The notes below the pieces were generated by a model. That model was not told the origin of the DNA. It ran no database searches and was given only the letters and a program-made list of their open reading frames with translations. This document shows positions 18,401 through 26,834 of a stretch of DNA of 64,000 nt, piece by piece; the stretch's first letter is position 1, and each line of letters starts with the position of its first letter. The position numbers and the translations under genes are program-made. The stretch spans positions 21,253 to 85,252 of the forward strand of contig DCJA01000017.1 in assembly GCA_002317175.1 (NCBI GenBank). The letters are read 5' to 3'. Origin of the DNA: Lachnospiraceae bacterium UBA1712. Its GTDB lineage: Bacteria; Bacillota; Clostridia; Lachnospirales; Lachnospiraceae.

Positions 18401-20824
18401 TTAGTCTATCTTAAGAATCAGTCCAAGTATTCTTGCAGCACATTTGTCCATCTCTTCTCTTGTAATAGCACCCTTCTTCAATGCTTCGAGAAGTCTTTGA
18501 GGATAACCGCAGCCCATCTTTACATCATTACCAGCCTTAGCTTCCTTATAATGCTCACCATGTGTCCACCAGTCTGTAGTAACCATTCCTTCATAACCCC
18601 ATTCACCTTTAAGAATGCCTGTTAAAAGGTCATAGTTCTCAGATGCTCTGTGGCCGTTGATTACATTGTATGATGTCATTATGCTCCATGGATTCGATTC
18701 CTTAACTATTATCTCAAAAGCCTTGAGATATATCTCTCTAAGCGCTCTCTCTGAAAGTCTTGAATCAGATTCCATACGGTTTGTCTCTTTATCATTGCAT
18801 GCAAAATGCTTTGCTGTTGCACCTACATTGGCTGACTGAATACCATTTACCATAGCAGCAGCCATCTTTCCTGCCAGATATGGATCCTCTGAGTAGTACT
18901 CAAAGTTTCTACCACAAAGTGGAGATCTGTGAATGTTTACAGCAGGTGTAAGCCATACTGCAATATTGTTCTCCTTAACTTCTTTACCGCCTGCAGCACC
19001 TACAGCATATGCTACATCAGGGTTAAATGTACATGCAATAAGTGTTGAACATGGGAACGCTGTTGTACATACACCACATTCAGGATTAATTCTAAGGCCA
19101 GCAGGGCCATCGGCTGTCATTACACTAGGTACACCAAACTCAGGAAGATTGCCATATCCAAATGTGTTTGCCACACCTGTATTTGGTGTGCCACTAAGCA
19201 GATATGCAACATCTTCATCTGATAACTGTGCTATAAATTCATCAAGTGAAATCTTGCCATCAGCAACATCCTTTAATGGATGAATTCCCTCTGGAACCTG
19301 GCTTCCAAAACACTTGAATGGCTTTAATGCTCTCTGTGAAGGAGTATTTCCAGCCAATTCGTTAAATGTCATTGCTTCAAGTTCATCTGCCTTGTAATCA
19401 TTATCTGGGCCTGTTGGAAGCTCTTCATATTCACCATTGGCAAGTAAACGTCTGCTGAGCGAAGTTGGTGCCATACGAGTGCTAAGTTCCTTAACAATCA
19501 CATTCTCTGCCAATGTATATTTATACTCAAGCTCTGATGCAGCCGCTACATTGTTGCCTACATAGAAGCAGTAATCTCCTGCTTCAAGTACATAACAAGC
19601 CTTCTTAATCTTACCCAGATCATCATATGAAGCCATATCATCTATTACCAGTTCAAGGATCATATTCTGTTCCTGACCAGGCAAAAGCTCTACTGTTTTT
19701 GCAAATGCACCAAGTTCTTTCTTGGCTTTACCAAGCACGCCCTGTGGAGCGCCATAGTATATCTGAACTACTTCCTTACCAGCTACATCACCTGTATTCT
19801 TAACATTTACAGTGAAAATGATCTTACCATTGCTCTCTGTAGCAGAAACAGTTTTGATATCAAATGTAGTATAAGAAAGACCAAATCCAAATGGATAAAT
19901 AACCTTCTTTCCAGCTTCTTCAAAGCTTTCGAAATATCTGTAACCTACAAAAATATCTTCTGTATATTCAACATATTCAATTGAGCTGTGGAAAGTATCT
20001 GTATATGGATAATCTGTAAGATCTCTTGCAAAAGTATCACATAATTTACCTGAAGGATTACCCTCACCAAACAACAACTCTGCAGTTGCGAGTCCACCTT
20101 CGATACCACCCTGCCATGCAAGCATTGCTGCATCAATCATGTCATCTTCCTTGATCCATGACACATCAACCATTCCACCAACATTCATAACAACAATAAC
20201 ATTGGCAAAGTTGAATTTAACAGCATCAATCATGGCTCTTTCATTTGCTGTAAGATAAAAGTCACTTGGATCAAAAATAGCTGTTGCCTTGTGATAAAGA
20301 TCTAATCCGTAGGGATCAAGACCGTCAGTATTGAGTTTCTCACCGGCAGTTCTATCCCAGCCCTCTCCTGAAAATCTACTGATTGATACAATTGCCGTAT
20401 CTGTAAATGCTTTTGCACGCTCAATCATCTCAGCTGGAACTTCAGGCTCAATCGTAAGTCCTGGCACTGCACCATTCTTATACTGCTCAGCCATTTTTTC
20501 TTTATAGAAATTAACCAATGGCTCAAAAATCTCTGTCTTTGAATCCATTGCTTTAATTCCATCATAGATATTTCTTGTGTAGGAAACTGTTACATCTCCA
20601 CTTCCACCACCACCTTTTACGTAGTCGATGGTACCTTTACCAAATAATGCAATTTTGCTTCCTTTCTTAAGTGGCAGAATATTATTTGTATTCTTCAAAA
20701 GAACCATACCTTCTTTTGCAGCATTTTTAGAGATATTGATATGCTCTGAGCATGCTGTAACTCTTCTTCCATCTTTGCCTAAAGGCAGATTTGGCAAATA
20801 CTTAACCCTTGTCCATTTTTCCAT
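18401..20824 (-). CDS. Glycoside hydrolase family 3, domain-swapped form
   Basis: 807 residues, no signal peptide, so cytoplasmic. The alpha/beta sandwich that is normally C-terminal comes first (EGMVLLKN at 38-45, the Gly-rich loop near 70), then a fibronectin-like domain (about 350-430, KEVVQIYY and LGAFAKT). The TIM barrel comes last (from about 520: MTADGPAGLRI, then TAKHFACND). The nucleophile Asp is in VTTDWWTHG at about D751, near the C-terminus. This B-A order is known from Butyrivibrio and Ruminococcus beta-glucosidases. The substrate could be beta-glucoside or beta-xyloside; the neighbours favour xylo- or arabino-oligosaccharides. It has its own promoter. Confidence 0.93.
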   Translation of the reverse strand: MEKWTRVKYLPNLPLGKDGRRVTACSEHINISKNAAKEGMVLLKNTNNILPLKKGSKIALFGKGTIDYVKGGGGSGDVTVSYTRNIYDGIKAMDSKTEIFEPLVNFYKEKMAEQYKNGAVPGLTIEPEVPAEMIERAKAFTDTAIVSISRFSGEGWDRTAGEKLNTDGLDPYGLDLYHKATAIFDPSDFYLTANERAMIDAVKFNFANVIVVMNVGGMVDVSWIKEDDMIDAAMLAWQGGIEGGLATAELLFGEGNPSGKLCDTFARDLTDYPYTDTFHSSIEYVEYTEDIFVGYRYFESFEEAGKKVIYPFGFGLSYTTFDIKTVSATESNGKIIFTVNVKNTGDVAGKEVVQIYYGAPQGVLGKAKKELGAFAKTVELLPGQEQNMILELVIDDMASYDDLGKIKKACYVLEAGDYCFYVGNNVAAASELEYKYTLAENVIVKELSTRMAPTSLSRRLLANGEYEELPTGPDNDYKADELEAMTFNELAGNTPSQRALKPFKCFGSQVPEGIHPLKDVADGKISLDEFIAQLSDEDVAYLLSGTPNTGVANTFGYGNLPEFGVPSVMTADGPAGLRINPECGVCTTAFPCSTLIACTFNPDVAYAVGAAGGKEVKENNIAVWLTPAVNIHRSPLCGRNFEYYSEDPYLAGKMAAAMVNGIQSANVGATAKHFACNDKETNRMESDSRLSERALREIYLKAFEIIVKESNPWSIMTSYNVINGHRASENYDLLTGILKGEWGYEGMVTTDWWTHGEHYKEAKAGNDVKMGCGYPQRLLEALKKGAITREEMDKCAARILGLILKID

Positions 20825-20883
20825 TTTGAATACCCTCGCTAATTAATATTTGTATACCCGTTTTTATTCAAATCTCTTTAATA

Positions 20884-20912
20884 ATCATATTTTATATTGA
20901 AAACCAATTCAA
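20884..20912 (-). promoter_or_regulatory. Sigma-A-type promoter of the GH3 gene
   Basis: Minus strand TTGAAT (20907-20912), 17 bases, TATGAT (20884-20889), about 60 bases upstream of the GH3 ATG. GH3 can thus be transcribed apart from GH127. Confidence 0.7.
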
Positions 20913-20937
20913 CATACATTTATTAAAGATAATAAAT

Positions 20938-22800
20938 TTATCTGCTCATCAGCTGGAAATATAGCTGATACTTCTCATAGCCAATGTCCTTGATTGGTAT
21001 TAACCTGAAACCTCTGTCCTGATATCTTGTTTTGAATGTATCCTTCCATGATCCCCATTCACGCTCTGTATCATGACCAAGCAGTTCCTCTGGAGACTTA
21101 CCATAATCAATAAGCACTCTTTCCTCATCAGTAATTCCAGCAAGTGCATATGGGCCATATGAGAATGCTACTGTATCCTCACTTCCTTCAAGCTTGCTGC
21201 AATAGATATCCATAGGAAGCGCCCAGCTAATAACATCTCCATTCTTCCAAACTCTGTCAACACTGACAAAGCCGTCCTCTGTTATTACAATAGGAGCGTG
21301 TTCACCATTGATAGTAAGTATAGCTTCAGTATGTACCCATTGTGGCTTTCGAAGTTTAATAGTCATCTTCACATCTTCTGTAGTCCTGATATCAAATATC
21401 TGTAGTCTGATATCTGGATGATGCTGATAAATTCTGGTCTTCTCATTGATAGCATGACCTGCTGATGATGTACTTGAGCTATGGAAGCTTCCGCTAAGAG
21501 AGTCCCTGTGCTGCTCAATAATCAGCTGCTTGCCATTTATATCAAATTCTGCCCTGCTGTCTGCAAATACACCTGTATAGATAACATCATCCTTCTGATA
21601 ATAGAGAAATCTGTTATGAGCAGCATTAGCCTGTACCAGAGTCCCATGACAGCAGAAGAAGTCACCAAACTTACTTCCCCAGCCCTTTCTGCAGGCAGCA
21701 TGCATTGGAAGGAAATATGTGATAAGCCCATCTTCAGGATACTCTGGAGTCTGTCCATTGGTATGACCTGTCTGATAATAGCCCTGTGCCATAATTCCGT
21801 TGTACAGATTCTGCTCAATATATTCAAGATACTTAGAATCACCGCTCCATCTAAAGAGTATATCTGCCAGTCTCATCATATTATAGACAGTACAATGCTC
21901 CTGATTCTTCTCACCAAGTCTGGCTTCCATTGAATGAGGTGGTGTCCATATCTCGCCCATGGTCTGGCCGCCAGTAACGAACGCGCCTCTCTCACTGACA
22001 GCAAGGTCCCAGTAATTGATTACAATATCCCTGTATCTCTCATTTCCTGTCTCTTCATATACTCTTGCACATCCAATAATCTCTGGAATAGTTGTATTGG
22101 CATGCATATTGGTAAGGGCATCTATATGCTCCAGCAATGGATCAAAAAATGCTCTTCTGTCATACTTAGCTATAAGTTCCTTGTACATATCATCCTTGGT
22201 AAACTCATAGAAGTCTGCCCATATTTCAAGCATACCACCAGTCTCATATTCAAGGATTGAATCCATCTCTTCTCTTGTTTTGTCCTTAACAAAATCATAG
22301 AACCATACAGAGAATTTCTTAGCGATCTCAAGTGCTTCCTCATTGCCAGTATATCTGTACATATCAAGAAGTCCCATAAAGGTCTTATGTACAGTATAAT
22401 GTGGTGCCCACACAGCCTTGCCTCTGGCAATCCAATAGAAATACTTCTCTGGAATTGAAGCAGCCCAGAGTCCGCCATTTTCTTTCTGACATATAGCCAG
22501 TTCATGTACAATAGCATTGGCTTTGGCAAGAATCTCCTCATCCTTGTACTCAAAATAGCGCATTGCACAGGCACTCAGATAATGACCTAAAAAATGTCCT
22601 CTCAGCTGACAGGTTGGATCTTCCCATCCACCATGCTTCATGGCTTTTGCGCCGAAATTCTGTCCTATACCTGCTTCCAGATAAAAATTCTGTAACAAAG
22701 CCTTGGAATCAAGTTCCATCAAATAATCACGGTTCAAGTTTTCTTTTTGCAGTAATTCTCCGTCTTTTAATACTACATTTGCATATGCTGCATTAATCAT
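20938..22800 (-). CDS. GH127/DUF1680 beta-L-arabinofuranosidase
   Basis: 620 residues, alpha/alpha-barrel family that removes beta-L-arabinofuranose with a cysteine nucleophile and a structural zinc. The zinc/catalytic set is present: E301 and C303 in QEHCTVYNMM, and C383 and C384 in FFCCHGT, in the arrangement of characterised Bifidobacterium GH127 (Glu-x-Cys, then a Cys-Cys pair about 80 residues later). There is no signal peptide, so it trims imported oligosaccharides. SD GGAGGGAG. It is upstream of GH3 on the same strand with a 113-base gap. Some DUF1680 members belong to GH146 with related specificity; GH127 versus GH146 is not decided here. Confidence 0.9.
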   Translation of the reverse strand: MINAAYANVVLKDGELLQKENLNRDYLMELDSKALLQNFYLEAGIGQNFGAKAMKHGGWEDPTCQLRGHFLGHYLSACAMRYFEYKDEEILAKANAIVHELAICQKENGGLWAASIPEKYFYWIARGKAVWAPHYTVHKTFMGLLDMYRYTGNEEALEIAKKFSVWFYDFVKDKTREEMDSILEYETGGMLEIWADFYEFTKDDMYKELIAKYDRRAFFDPLLEHIDALTNMHANTTIPEIIGCARVYEETGNERYRDIVINYWDLAVSERGAFVTGGQTMGEIWTPPHSMEARLGEKNQEHCTVYNMMRLADILFRWSGDSKYLEYIEQNLYNGIMAQGYYQTGHTNGQTPEYPEDGLITYFLPMHAACRKGWGSKFGDFFCCHGTLVQANAAHNRFLYYQKDDVIYTGVFADSRAEFDINGKQLIIEQHRDSLSGSFHSSSTSSAGHAINEKTRIYQHHPDIRLQIFDIRTTEDVKMTIKLRKPQWVHTEAILTINGEHAPIVITEDGFVSVDRVWKNGDVISWALPMDIYCSKLEGSEDTVAFSYGPYALAGITDEERVLIDYGKSPEELLGHDTEREWGSWKDTFKTRYQDRGFRLIPIKDIGYEKYQLYFQLMSR

Positions 22801-23058
22801 GTCTTATCTCCCTCCAGACAATTAATAAAGATTATTATTTGAACCCTTTTCTCAAGTAGTATTTTAACATTTTTACGATTAGTTCAAAAGCATATAAATA
22901 CTCTTTTGATTTGTCAAAAATCACCCAGGATTATTGTTCTATGAAGATAAAAAGCCATGATTTATTTATCATGGCTTTTTCGACTAAGTTCGAATCAAAA
23001 CTGTATAGAATCGAATCAAAAAATATAAGTATTAATTAAAATGTTAAAGCAGAGATGT
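22801..23058. other. Intergenic region upstream of GH127
   Basis: 258 bases containing the terminator of the GH43 gene (22949-22980) and promoter-like elements for GH127: minus strand TTGACA followed 17 bases later by TATGCT, or TTGAAC followed by TAAAAT at 15 bases. Neither is decisive. No operator palindrome found. Confidence 0.4.
22949..22980. terminator. Terminator of the first GH43 gene
   Basis: AAAGCCATGAT and ATCATGGCTTT around a six-base loop, with A/T runs on both sides so it can act in either direction. Its position is downstream of the minus-strand GH43 gene. Confidence 0.88.
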
Positions 23059-24498
23059 CTATGAAAAAGAAAATCTATTAAATACTGCAATTTCTCCTTC
23101 TTCAGATGACACAAACTCAAAATAAACAGCATGCTTTCCTATAACTGCTGATGTCAGTTCTGCACTACTGATTGTTTCACTGTCTGATGCTGAAATATGA
23201 ATAGTTGAAACTATTCTACCCATATAAGAATCAACTCTCACATTGATATCAGTATCTTTACAGCAATCCAATACAAGCTCAACTTTCTTTGCTGTATTGC
23301 TTCCAAACTGAAGATATCTGAATCCTACAGTTGTTCCATCTGTGATTCCCACAACAGGTGTTGATATAGTATCTGTCTGCTCATACCCTGGCTTAACATA
23401 TGCTCTCATCCTGCTTCCGTAAATATGGCAGGCATATCCTGCGGATATCCATTTGTAAGCATCCAGTCCATTGATATGTGGCCCCTGTGAGGTCATTTCC
23501 ACTGGTTTTGAGGAAACTGGTTCACCATTAAGGAAAGTGATATCTCCTATATAGAGATTACCATCTTTGCCCATAGCGACATCCACTGGTTCAAGCATAG
23601 CCTGTCTAGAGTACTCATTGGTTCCTGTCTGACGATGATAGAATATATACCACTGACCATTTACTTCCATAATTGAACCGTGATTGTTACCCCACTGATA
23701 GGTCATAGTACCACATCCAGCTGCGTCTTTGATTATCTCTCCACCATTGAAGCTTACATCCCCTCCATCATGGAATGGGCCAAAAGGTGAGTCACTAAAG
23801 CGATATGACAAAAATCCGTTATTTGGCTCATATACTCCCAACTCAGGAATTGGCTTTTCATAGCGCTTAGAATACAAATATACATATTTACCCATGACTT
23901 TTCTTGGACTTGATGCTTCAAAAAAAGCATCAATCAAAGATATATGTCCATCATCCACAGGATTCCATGGACAGGTTGAATGTCCAAGCGGATTTGATAC
24001 CAAAGTATCCTCCTTAATGGTAGCCATATCTTCTTCCAGTTCTGCTATATAGCAAGGAGCTGCGCAACCTCCCCAGTATGCGTATACCCTGCCATCATCA
24101 TCTACCAGAACTCCCGGGTCAAATCCCAGTTTGGTCTCAACAGGATTCTCAAAAGGACCCCATGGATTCTTAGAACTTGCTACAACCACCAGGCTTCCCT
24201 TGTGTTCCGCAGCATACATGTAATATGTATCACCCTTCTTAACCACATCTGGTGCATATAATATAGAATCATAATGCGTCTCATATGCCACACCATGGTA
24301 TGTCCAGTCTGTAAGATCATCTACAGGAGCTGACCATACCACATAATTGCGACCACAATACTCTGTAATGGCTATATCATGCGAACCATATACATATACT
24401 CGCTTTTCACCATTGTGTTCAAATACTCTTGGTTCTCCATCCGGCACATGCTCCCAAAGTGGCATATATGGATTAGCGCCTTTAATAAAATCTTTCAT
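23059..24498 (-). CDS. Glycoside hydrolase family 43 with C-terminal CBM6-like domain
   Basis: About 479 residues. Five-bladed propeller GH43 catalytic domain at about 10-320: an opening PDGEP, the FDPGVLVDDDG strand with the middle Asp, and the proton-donor Glu in FFEASSPRK. A C-terminal beta-sandwich (about 345-479) resembles CBM6. GH43 acts as beta-xylosidase or alpha-L-arabinofuranosidase; specificity is not readable. There is no signal peptide. The frame extends to 24534, but that Met lies inside the tRNA terminator hairpin; ATG 24496-24498 has AAAGGGG at good spacing and is chosen. It is a paralogue of the GH43 at 26835-28235. Confidence 0.9.
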   Translation of the reverse strand: MKDFIKGANPYMPLWEHVPDGEPRVFEHNGEKRVYVYGSHDIAITEYCGRNYVVWSAPVDDLTDWTYHGVAYETHYDSILYAPDVVKKGDTYYMYAAEHKGSLVVVASSKNPWGPFENPVETKLGFDPGVLVDDDGRVYAYWGGCAAPCYIAELEEDMATIKEDTLVSNPLGHSTCPWNPVDDGHISLIDAFFEASSPRKVMGKYVYLYSKRYEKPIPELGVYEPNNGFLSYRFSDSPFGPFHDGGDVSFNGGEIIKDAAGCGTMTYQWGNNHGSIMEVNGQWYIFYHRQTGTNEYSRQAMLEPVDVAMGKDGNLYIGDITFLNGEPVSSKPVEMTSQGPHINGLDAYKWISAGYACHIYGSRMRAYVKPGYEQTDTISTPVVGITDGTTVGFRYLQFGSNTAKKVELVLDCCKDTDINVRVDSYMGRIVSTIHISASDSETISSAELTSAVIGKHAVYFEFVSSEEGEIAVFNRFSFS

Positions 24499-24513
24499 GC
24501 TGTACCCCTTTAT

Positions 24514-24545
24514 CAAAAAAAGCCTTGAACACAATGTTCAAGGCT
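24514..24545 (-). terminator. Terminator after tRNA-Leu(AAG)
   Basis: Minus strand AGCCTTGAACA and TGTTCAAGGCT around a three-base loop, then seven Ts. It lies between the tRNA and the GH43 start, so GH43 expression depends on read-through or an unseen promoter. Confidence 0.9.
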
Positions 24546-24552
24546 TATATCG

Positions 24553-24635
24553 TGCGGAAAAAGGGACTTGAACCCTCACTCTCTGGGAGAACATGATCCT
24601 TAGTCATGCCTGTCTGCCAATTCCAGCATTTCCGC
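24553..24635 (-). tRNA. tRNA-Leu(AAG)
   Basis: 83 bases on the minus strand with acceptor GCGGAAA/TTTCCGC, D arm with GGAATTGGCAGAC, a long variable arm as in class II Leu tRNAs, and T loop GGTTCAAGTCC. The anticodon arm is CATGA, loop CTAAGGA, TCATG, giving anticodon AAG (U33 and purine 37 present). CCA is not encoded. An A34 Leu tRNA is unusual in bacteria and would need inosine editing. Confidence 0.9.
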
Positions 24636-24669
24636 ATTTTCGCTTATCGCTCTCGCGACTGCAAAAGTT

Positions 24670-24698
24670 ATATTAGCACCATATATATTATTCGTCAA
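24670..24698 (-). promoter_or_regulatory. Promoter of tRNA-Leu(AAG)
   Basis: Minus strand TTGACG (24693-24698), 17 bases, TAATAT (24670-24675), about 35 bases before the tRNA 5' end. Confidence 0.75.
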
Positions 24699-24790
24699 CA
24701 CTTATTTATAAATTTTTTTAATTTTCTCAAAATTCAGTACAATATTGCTAGTCATTCATTTGCTTTGTTAAGAGTATACTAATAAAATCA

Positions 24791-24819
24791 TTGACATAAC
24801 CCTTAAAACACATTAGAAT
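24791..24819 (+). promoter_or_regulatory. Promoter of tRNA-Leu(CAG)
   Basis: TTGACA (24791-24796), 17 bases, TAGAAT (24814-24819), ending 11 bases before the mature tRNA 5' end; near-consensus sigma-A promoter with a very short leader. Confidence 0.9.
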
Positions 24820-24830
24820 ACATATTGCTT

Positions 24831-24914
24831 GCAGAAATGGCGGAATTGGCAGACGCGCACGGTTCAGGTCCGTGTGGTAGCAATACCATGAGGGTTCAAG
24901 TCCCTTTTTCTGCA
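24831..24914 (+). tRNA. tRNA-Leu(CAG)
   Basis: 84 bases, acceptor GCAGAAA/TTTCTGC, D-arm GGAATTGGCAGAC, anticodon stem CACGG/CCGTG with loop TTCAGGT (anticodon CAG), long variable arm, T loop GGTTCAAGTCC. CCA is not encoded. It is divergent from tRNA-Leu(AAG) and reads CUG. Confidence 0.96.
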
Positions 24915-24924
24915 TCAAAAAAGG

Positions 24925-24950
24925 TAAAGTCTTTCGACTTTATTTTTTTT
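24925..24950 (+). terminator. Terminator after tRNA-Leu(CAG)
   Basis: TAAAGTC and GACTTTA around TTTC, then a run of eight Ts. Confidence 0.92.
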
Positions 24951-24979
24951 ATTTTATTAAATTAATTATCATATATATA

Positions 24980-25008
24980 TTGATAGTCCTTTGTGTAAAT
25001 GCTATAAT
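24980..25008 (+). promoter_or_regulatory. Promoter of the small toxin gene
   Basis: TTGATA (24980-24985), 17 bases, perfect TATAAT (25003-25008). It predicts a transcript starting near 25015 with a 100-base structured leader before the toxin ATG. Confidence 0.85.
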
Positions 25009-25037
25009 CACTAGCACGCGAAGGTATTATCATATTC

Positions 25038-25108
25038 GGTAGGCGGTTCCCTCAATCAGAGGGTTATGTTATAAATATCTACTACCCTCTGTTCGAAAGA
25101 AAGGAGGG
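25038..25108 (+). promoter_or_regulatory. Toxin mRNA leader with alternative hairpins that can hide or free the SD
   Basis: Four complementary blocks follow one another: CCCTC (25049-25053), GAGGG (25059-25063), CCCTC (25085-25089) and GAGGG within the SD (25104-25108). Blocks 1-2 can pair, and then 3-4 pair and mask the AAAGGAGGGA SD. Alternatively AGAGGGT (25058-25064) pairs perfectly with ACCCTCT (25084-25090), leaving the SD open. GGTAG (25038-25042) can also pair with CTACC (25082-25086). Translation inhibition by leader folding is known for type I toxin mRNAs; the switch here is inference from pairing alone. Confidence 0.55.
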
Positions 25109-25116
25109 ATTTACTT

Positions 25117-25203
25117 ATGGTTAGCTATTCTGAATTAATACAATTCTGTATATTGATTGTAGCAATAATAAGCCTAGTATATAAATTATCGCATAAAAAA
25201 TAA
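25117..25203 (+). CDS. Small hydrophobic toxin peptide (holin-like / TxpA-like type I toxin)
   Basis: 28-codon ORF behind a very strong AAAGGAGGGA SD. The peptide starts MVSYSELIQF, continues with one hydrophobic helix (CILIVAIISLVY, about 11-22) and ends in a short basic tail KLSHKK. The MVSYSEL(F/I)QF start, single membrane span and Lys-rich end match the putative holin-like toxin family and TxpA-type membrane toxins of Firmicutes. Own promoter, structured leader and an antisense RNA over the 3' end complete the type I layout. The toxin is expected to insert in and depolarise the membrane when unpaired. Activity is inference; gene architecture is read directly. Confidence 0.85.
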   Translation: MVSYSELIQFCILIVAIISLVYKLSHKK

Positions 25204-25270
25204 TCGCCCCATCCAACTGTTGCGATTATTTTTTGTAACATCTTGGGCAACCGTCTATCGGTAATGCCTT
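25190..25270 (-). ncRNA. Antisense RNA antitoxin (RatA-like)
   Basis: A minus-strand promoter would start an RNA at about 25270 running back over the toxin 3' end. It begins with a hairpin (GGCA and TTACCG pairing with CGGT and TGCC, 25247-25268) and ends in the 13-bp terminator hairpin at 25195-25234 followed by a T-rich run, about 80 bases in all. It overlaps the toxin stop codon and terminator, the arrangement of TxpA/RatA in Bacillus subtilis. No coding potential. Confidence 0.75.
25195..25234. terminator. Bidirectional terminator shared by toxin mRNA and antisense RNA
   Basis: A 13-base stem AAAAAATAATCGC paired with GCGATTATTTTTT around a 14-base loop. T-runs on both strands allow termination of both transcripts, and the stem includes the toxin stop codon. 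Confidence 0.88.
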
Positions 25271-25276
25271 TGCTAT

Positions 25277-25305
25277 ATTATCATATTATAATTAAAAAAA
25301 GTCAA
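25277..25305 (-). promoter_or_regulatory. Promoter of the antisense RNA
   Basis: Minus strand TTGACT (25300-25305), 17 bases, GATAAT (25277-25282), with TG just before. Predicts initiation near 25270. Confidence 0.75.
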
Positions 25306-25336
25306 CCATATTCGACATACCATATAAGCAAAATGA

Positions 25337-26764
25337 CTATCTGCTTTCAATTAAATCCACGATATAGTCCTCTTCTTTGTCCTTTATCTTAACCTCTGCC
25401 CCCTTCTTGCCAAAGATCATATCGCAGATACACTCCTTGCTGTATGGCTTCCAAACTGGCATCTGGCTTCCATCAGCATCAAGTCCATTAGGATCACCTG
25501 TCTTAATAAAGTTTGACCAGTAATTACACATCTGTCTTGCCAGGTCATAGTGCTTGCCAACAAATGGTCTCCAGCATTTTGCAAGTGTCTCAAAGAAGAA
25601 CCAAAGTTCAACACTGTGGAAAGTACCAGGGTTATCCTCTCCAGGAATTTCTGCATCAAAGTTATAGTAATAAAGAGGAAGGTCTATTCCATTTTCCTTT
25701 CTTTCAAGAGCAAGCTTCTTGATTCCCCACTCGATTGGACTAATCTTTCCATATTTCGGTGTATCCTCTAAGAATTCGTCTGTGGTATTACCAGCCATTA
25801 TTGCTACTGGTAACGCTGTTCCATTTACGATAGCTTCATATGGATCGCCTTTACAGAAGGTGTTATCCTGTACCGTCATAAATCTCTTTGCCATTCCAGC
25901 TGGCGAGAAATCATTGCCGCAGTACTCCGCATACTTGTCCCTTACATAAAATGCGTCCAGTTCTCTTGCTTCTTCAAGTGTTTTTACTCCCAATACCTCA
26001 AAGAACTCCTCACCCTTCTTTGCAGCAATATCAAGAGGACAGGCTGATGAAAGTCCCCCCTTCATATTAATAAATCTGATAATTCCGGACTGAATAATTG
26101 CTCTGCTGAACAGACCCTTATTACCTTCATATGCAATCTGGCTAAGTACACTTCCACCACCTGCTGACTGACCAGCTATAGTTACAGTATCAGGATCACC
26201 ACCAAAGTTAGCTATATTCTTCTTTACCCACTGCAAGCCATACTGCTGATCAAGATTACCAAAGTTAGCTGGGAAATCAGGCTGTTCTTTTATTATCTGA
26301 GGATGTGTCATGAATCCCATGGCCGCTACTCTGTAATTAACAGTTACTACAACCACTCCTCTTCTGGCTACACGCTCTCCATCGAACTCCATCTCTGATG
26401 GATAGCCCCACTGAAGTCCACCACCAAAGAACCAGACTACTACAGGCAACTTCTCATCTGTCTTTTTTGCAGGAGTCCATACATTAAGGTATAAACAGTC
26501 CTCGCTCATCTCTATGTCCGGATCCACATGCCATTCCTTACAGTAAATATCCGTTCCCACTGCAGGCTGATCCTGAATTGATATAGGCGCAAATCTATAA
26601 CACTCTTTTATGCCTTCCCACTTCTGTGCTGGCTGTGGTGCTCTCCACCTGTTCTTCCCAACAGGAGGTGCTGCAAATGGAATTCCCTTAAATGCTGTAA
26701 TTCTTGGATCTGCTGCTTCAATACCCCTGACTGTACCATACTCTGTTTCTGCTATTCTTATCAT
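25337..26764 (-). CDS. Type B carboxylesterase
   Basis: 475 residues, alpha/beta hydrolase. Nucleophile S200 in TIAGQSAGGGS (the PnbA-like GQSAG version of the elbow), oxyanion loop WFFGGGLQWG (about 111-120), a disulfide-type SEDCLYLNVW block (87-96), and the catalytic His in FHSVELWFFFE (about 385). No signal peptide. In this island it may remove acetyl or hydroxycinnamoyl groups from imported xylan fragments (inference from context), though substrates of this family are diverse. SD GGGGAAGAG. It follows the second GH43 gene with a 70-base gap. Confidence 0.9.
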   Translation of the reverse strand: MIRIAETEYGTVRGIEAADPRITAFKGIPFAAPPVGKNRWRAPQPAQKWEGIKECYRFAPISIQDQPAVGTDIYCKEWHVDPDIEMSEDCLYLNVWTPAKKTDEKLPVVVWFFGGGLQWGYPSEMEFDGERVARRGVVVVTVNYRVAAMGFMTHPQIIKEQPDFPANFGNLDQQYGLQWVKKNIANFGGDPDTVTIAGQSAGGGSVLSQIAYEGNKGLFSRAIIQSGIIRFINMKGGLSSACPLDIAAKKGEEFFEVLGVKTLEEARELDAFYVRDKYAEYCGNDFSPAGMAKRFMTVQDNTFCKGDPYEAIVNGTALPVAIMAGNTTDEFLEDTPKYGKISPIEWGIKKLALERKENGIDLPLYYYNFDAEIPGEDNPGTFHSVELWFFFETLAKCWRPFVGKHYDLARQMCNYWSNFIKTGDPNGLDADGSQMPVWKPYSKECICDMIFGKKGAEVKIKDKEEDYIVDLIESR

Positions 26765-26834
26765 TTTCTCTTCCCCATTTACTTTTTATTATGAAATATC
26801 CAGTTACAATATGCTGATATAATCCATCAGATTC

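Noticed and set aside
24499..24534. Longer start of the first GH43 gene at 24534
   Set aside because: It falls within the tRNA terminator hairpin and has no SD; ATG 24496-24498 follows AAAGGGG.
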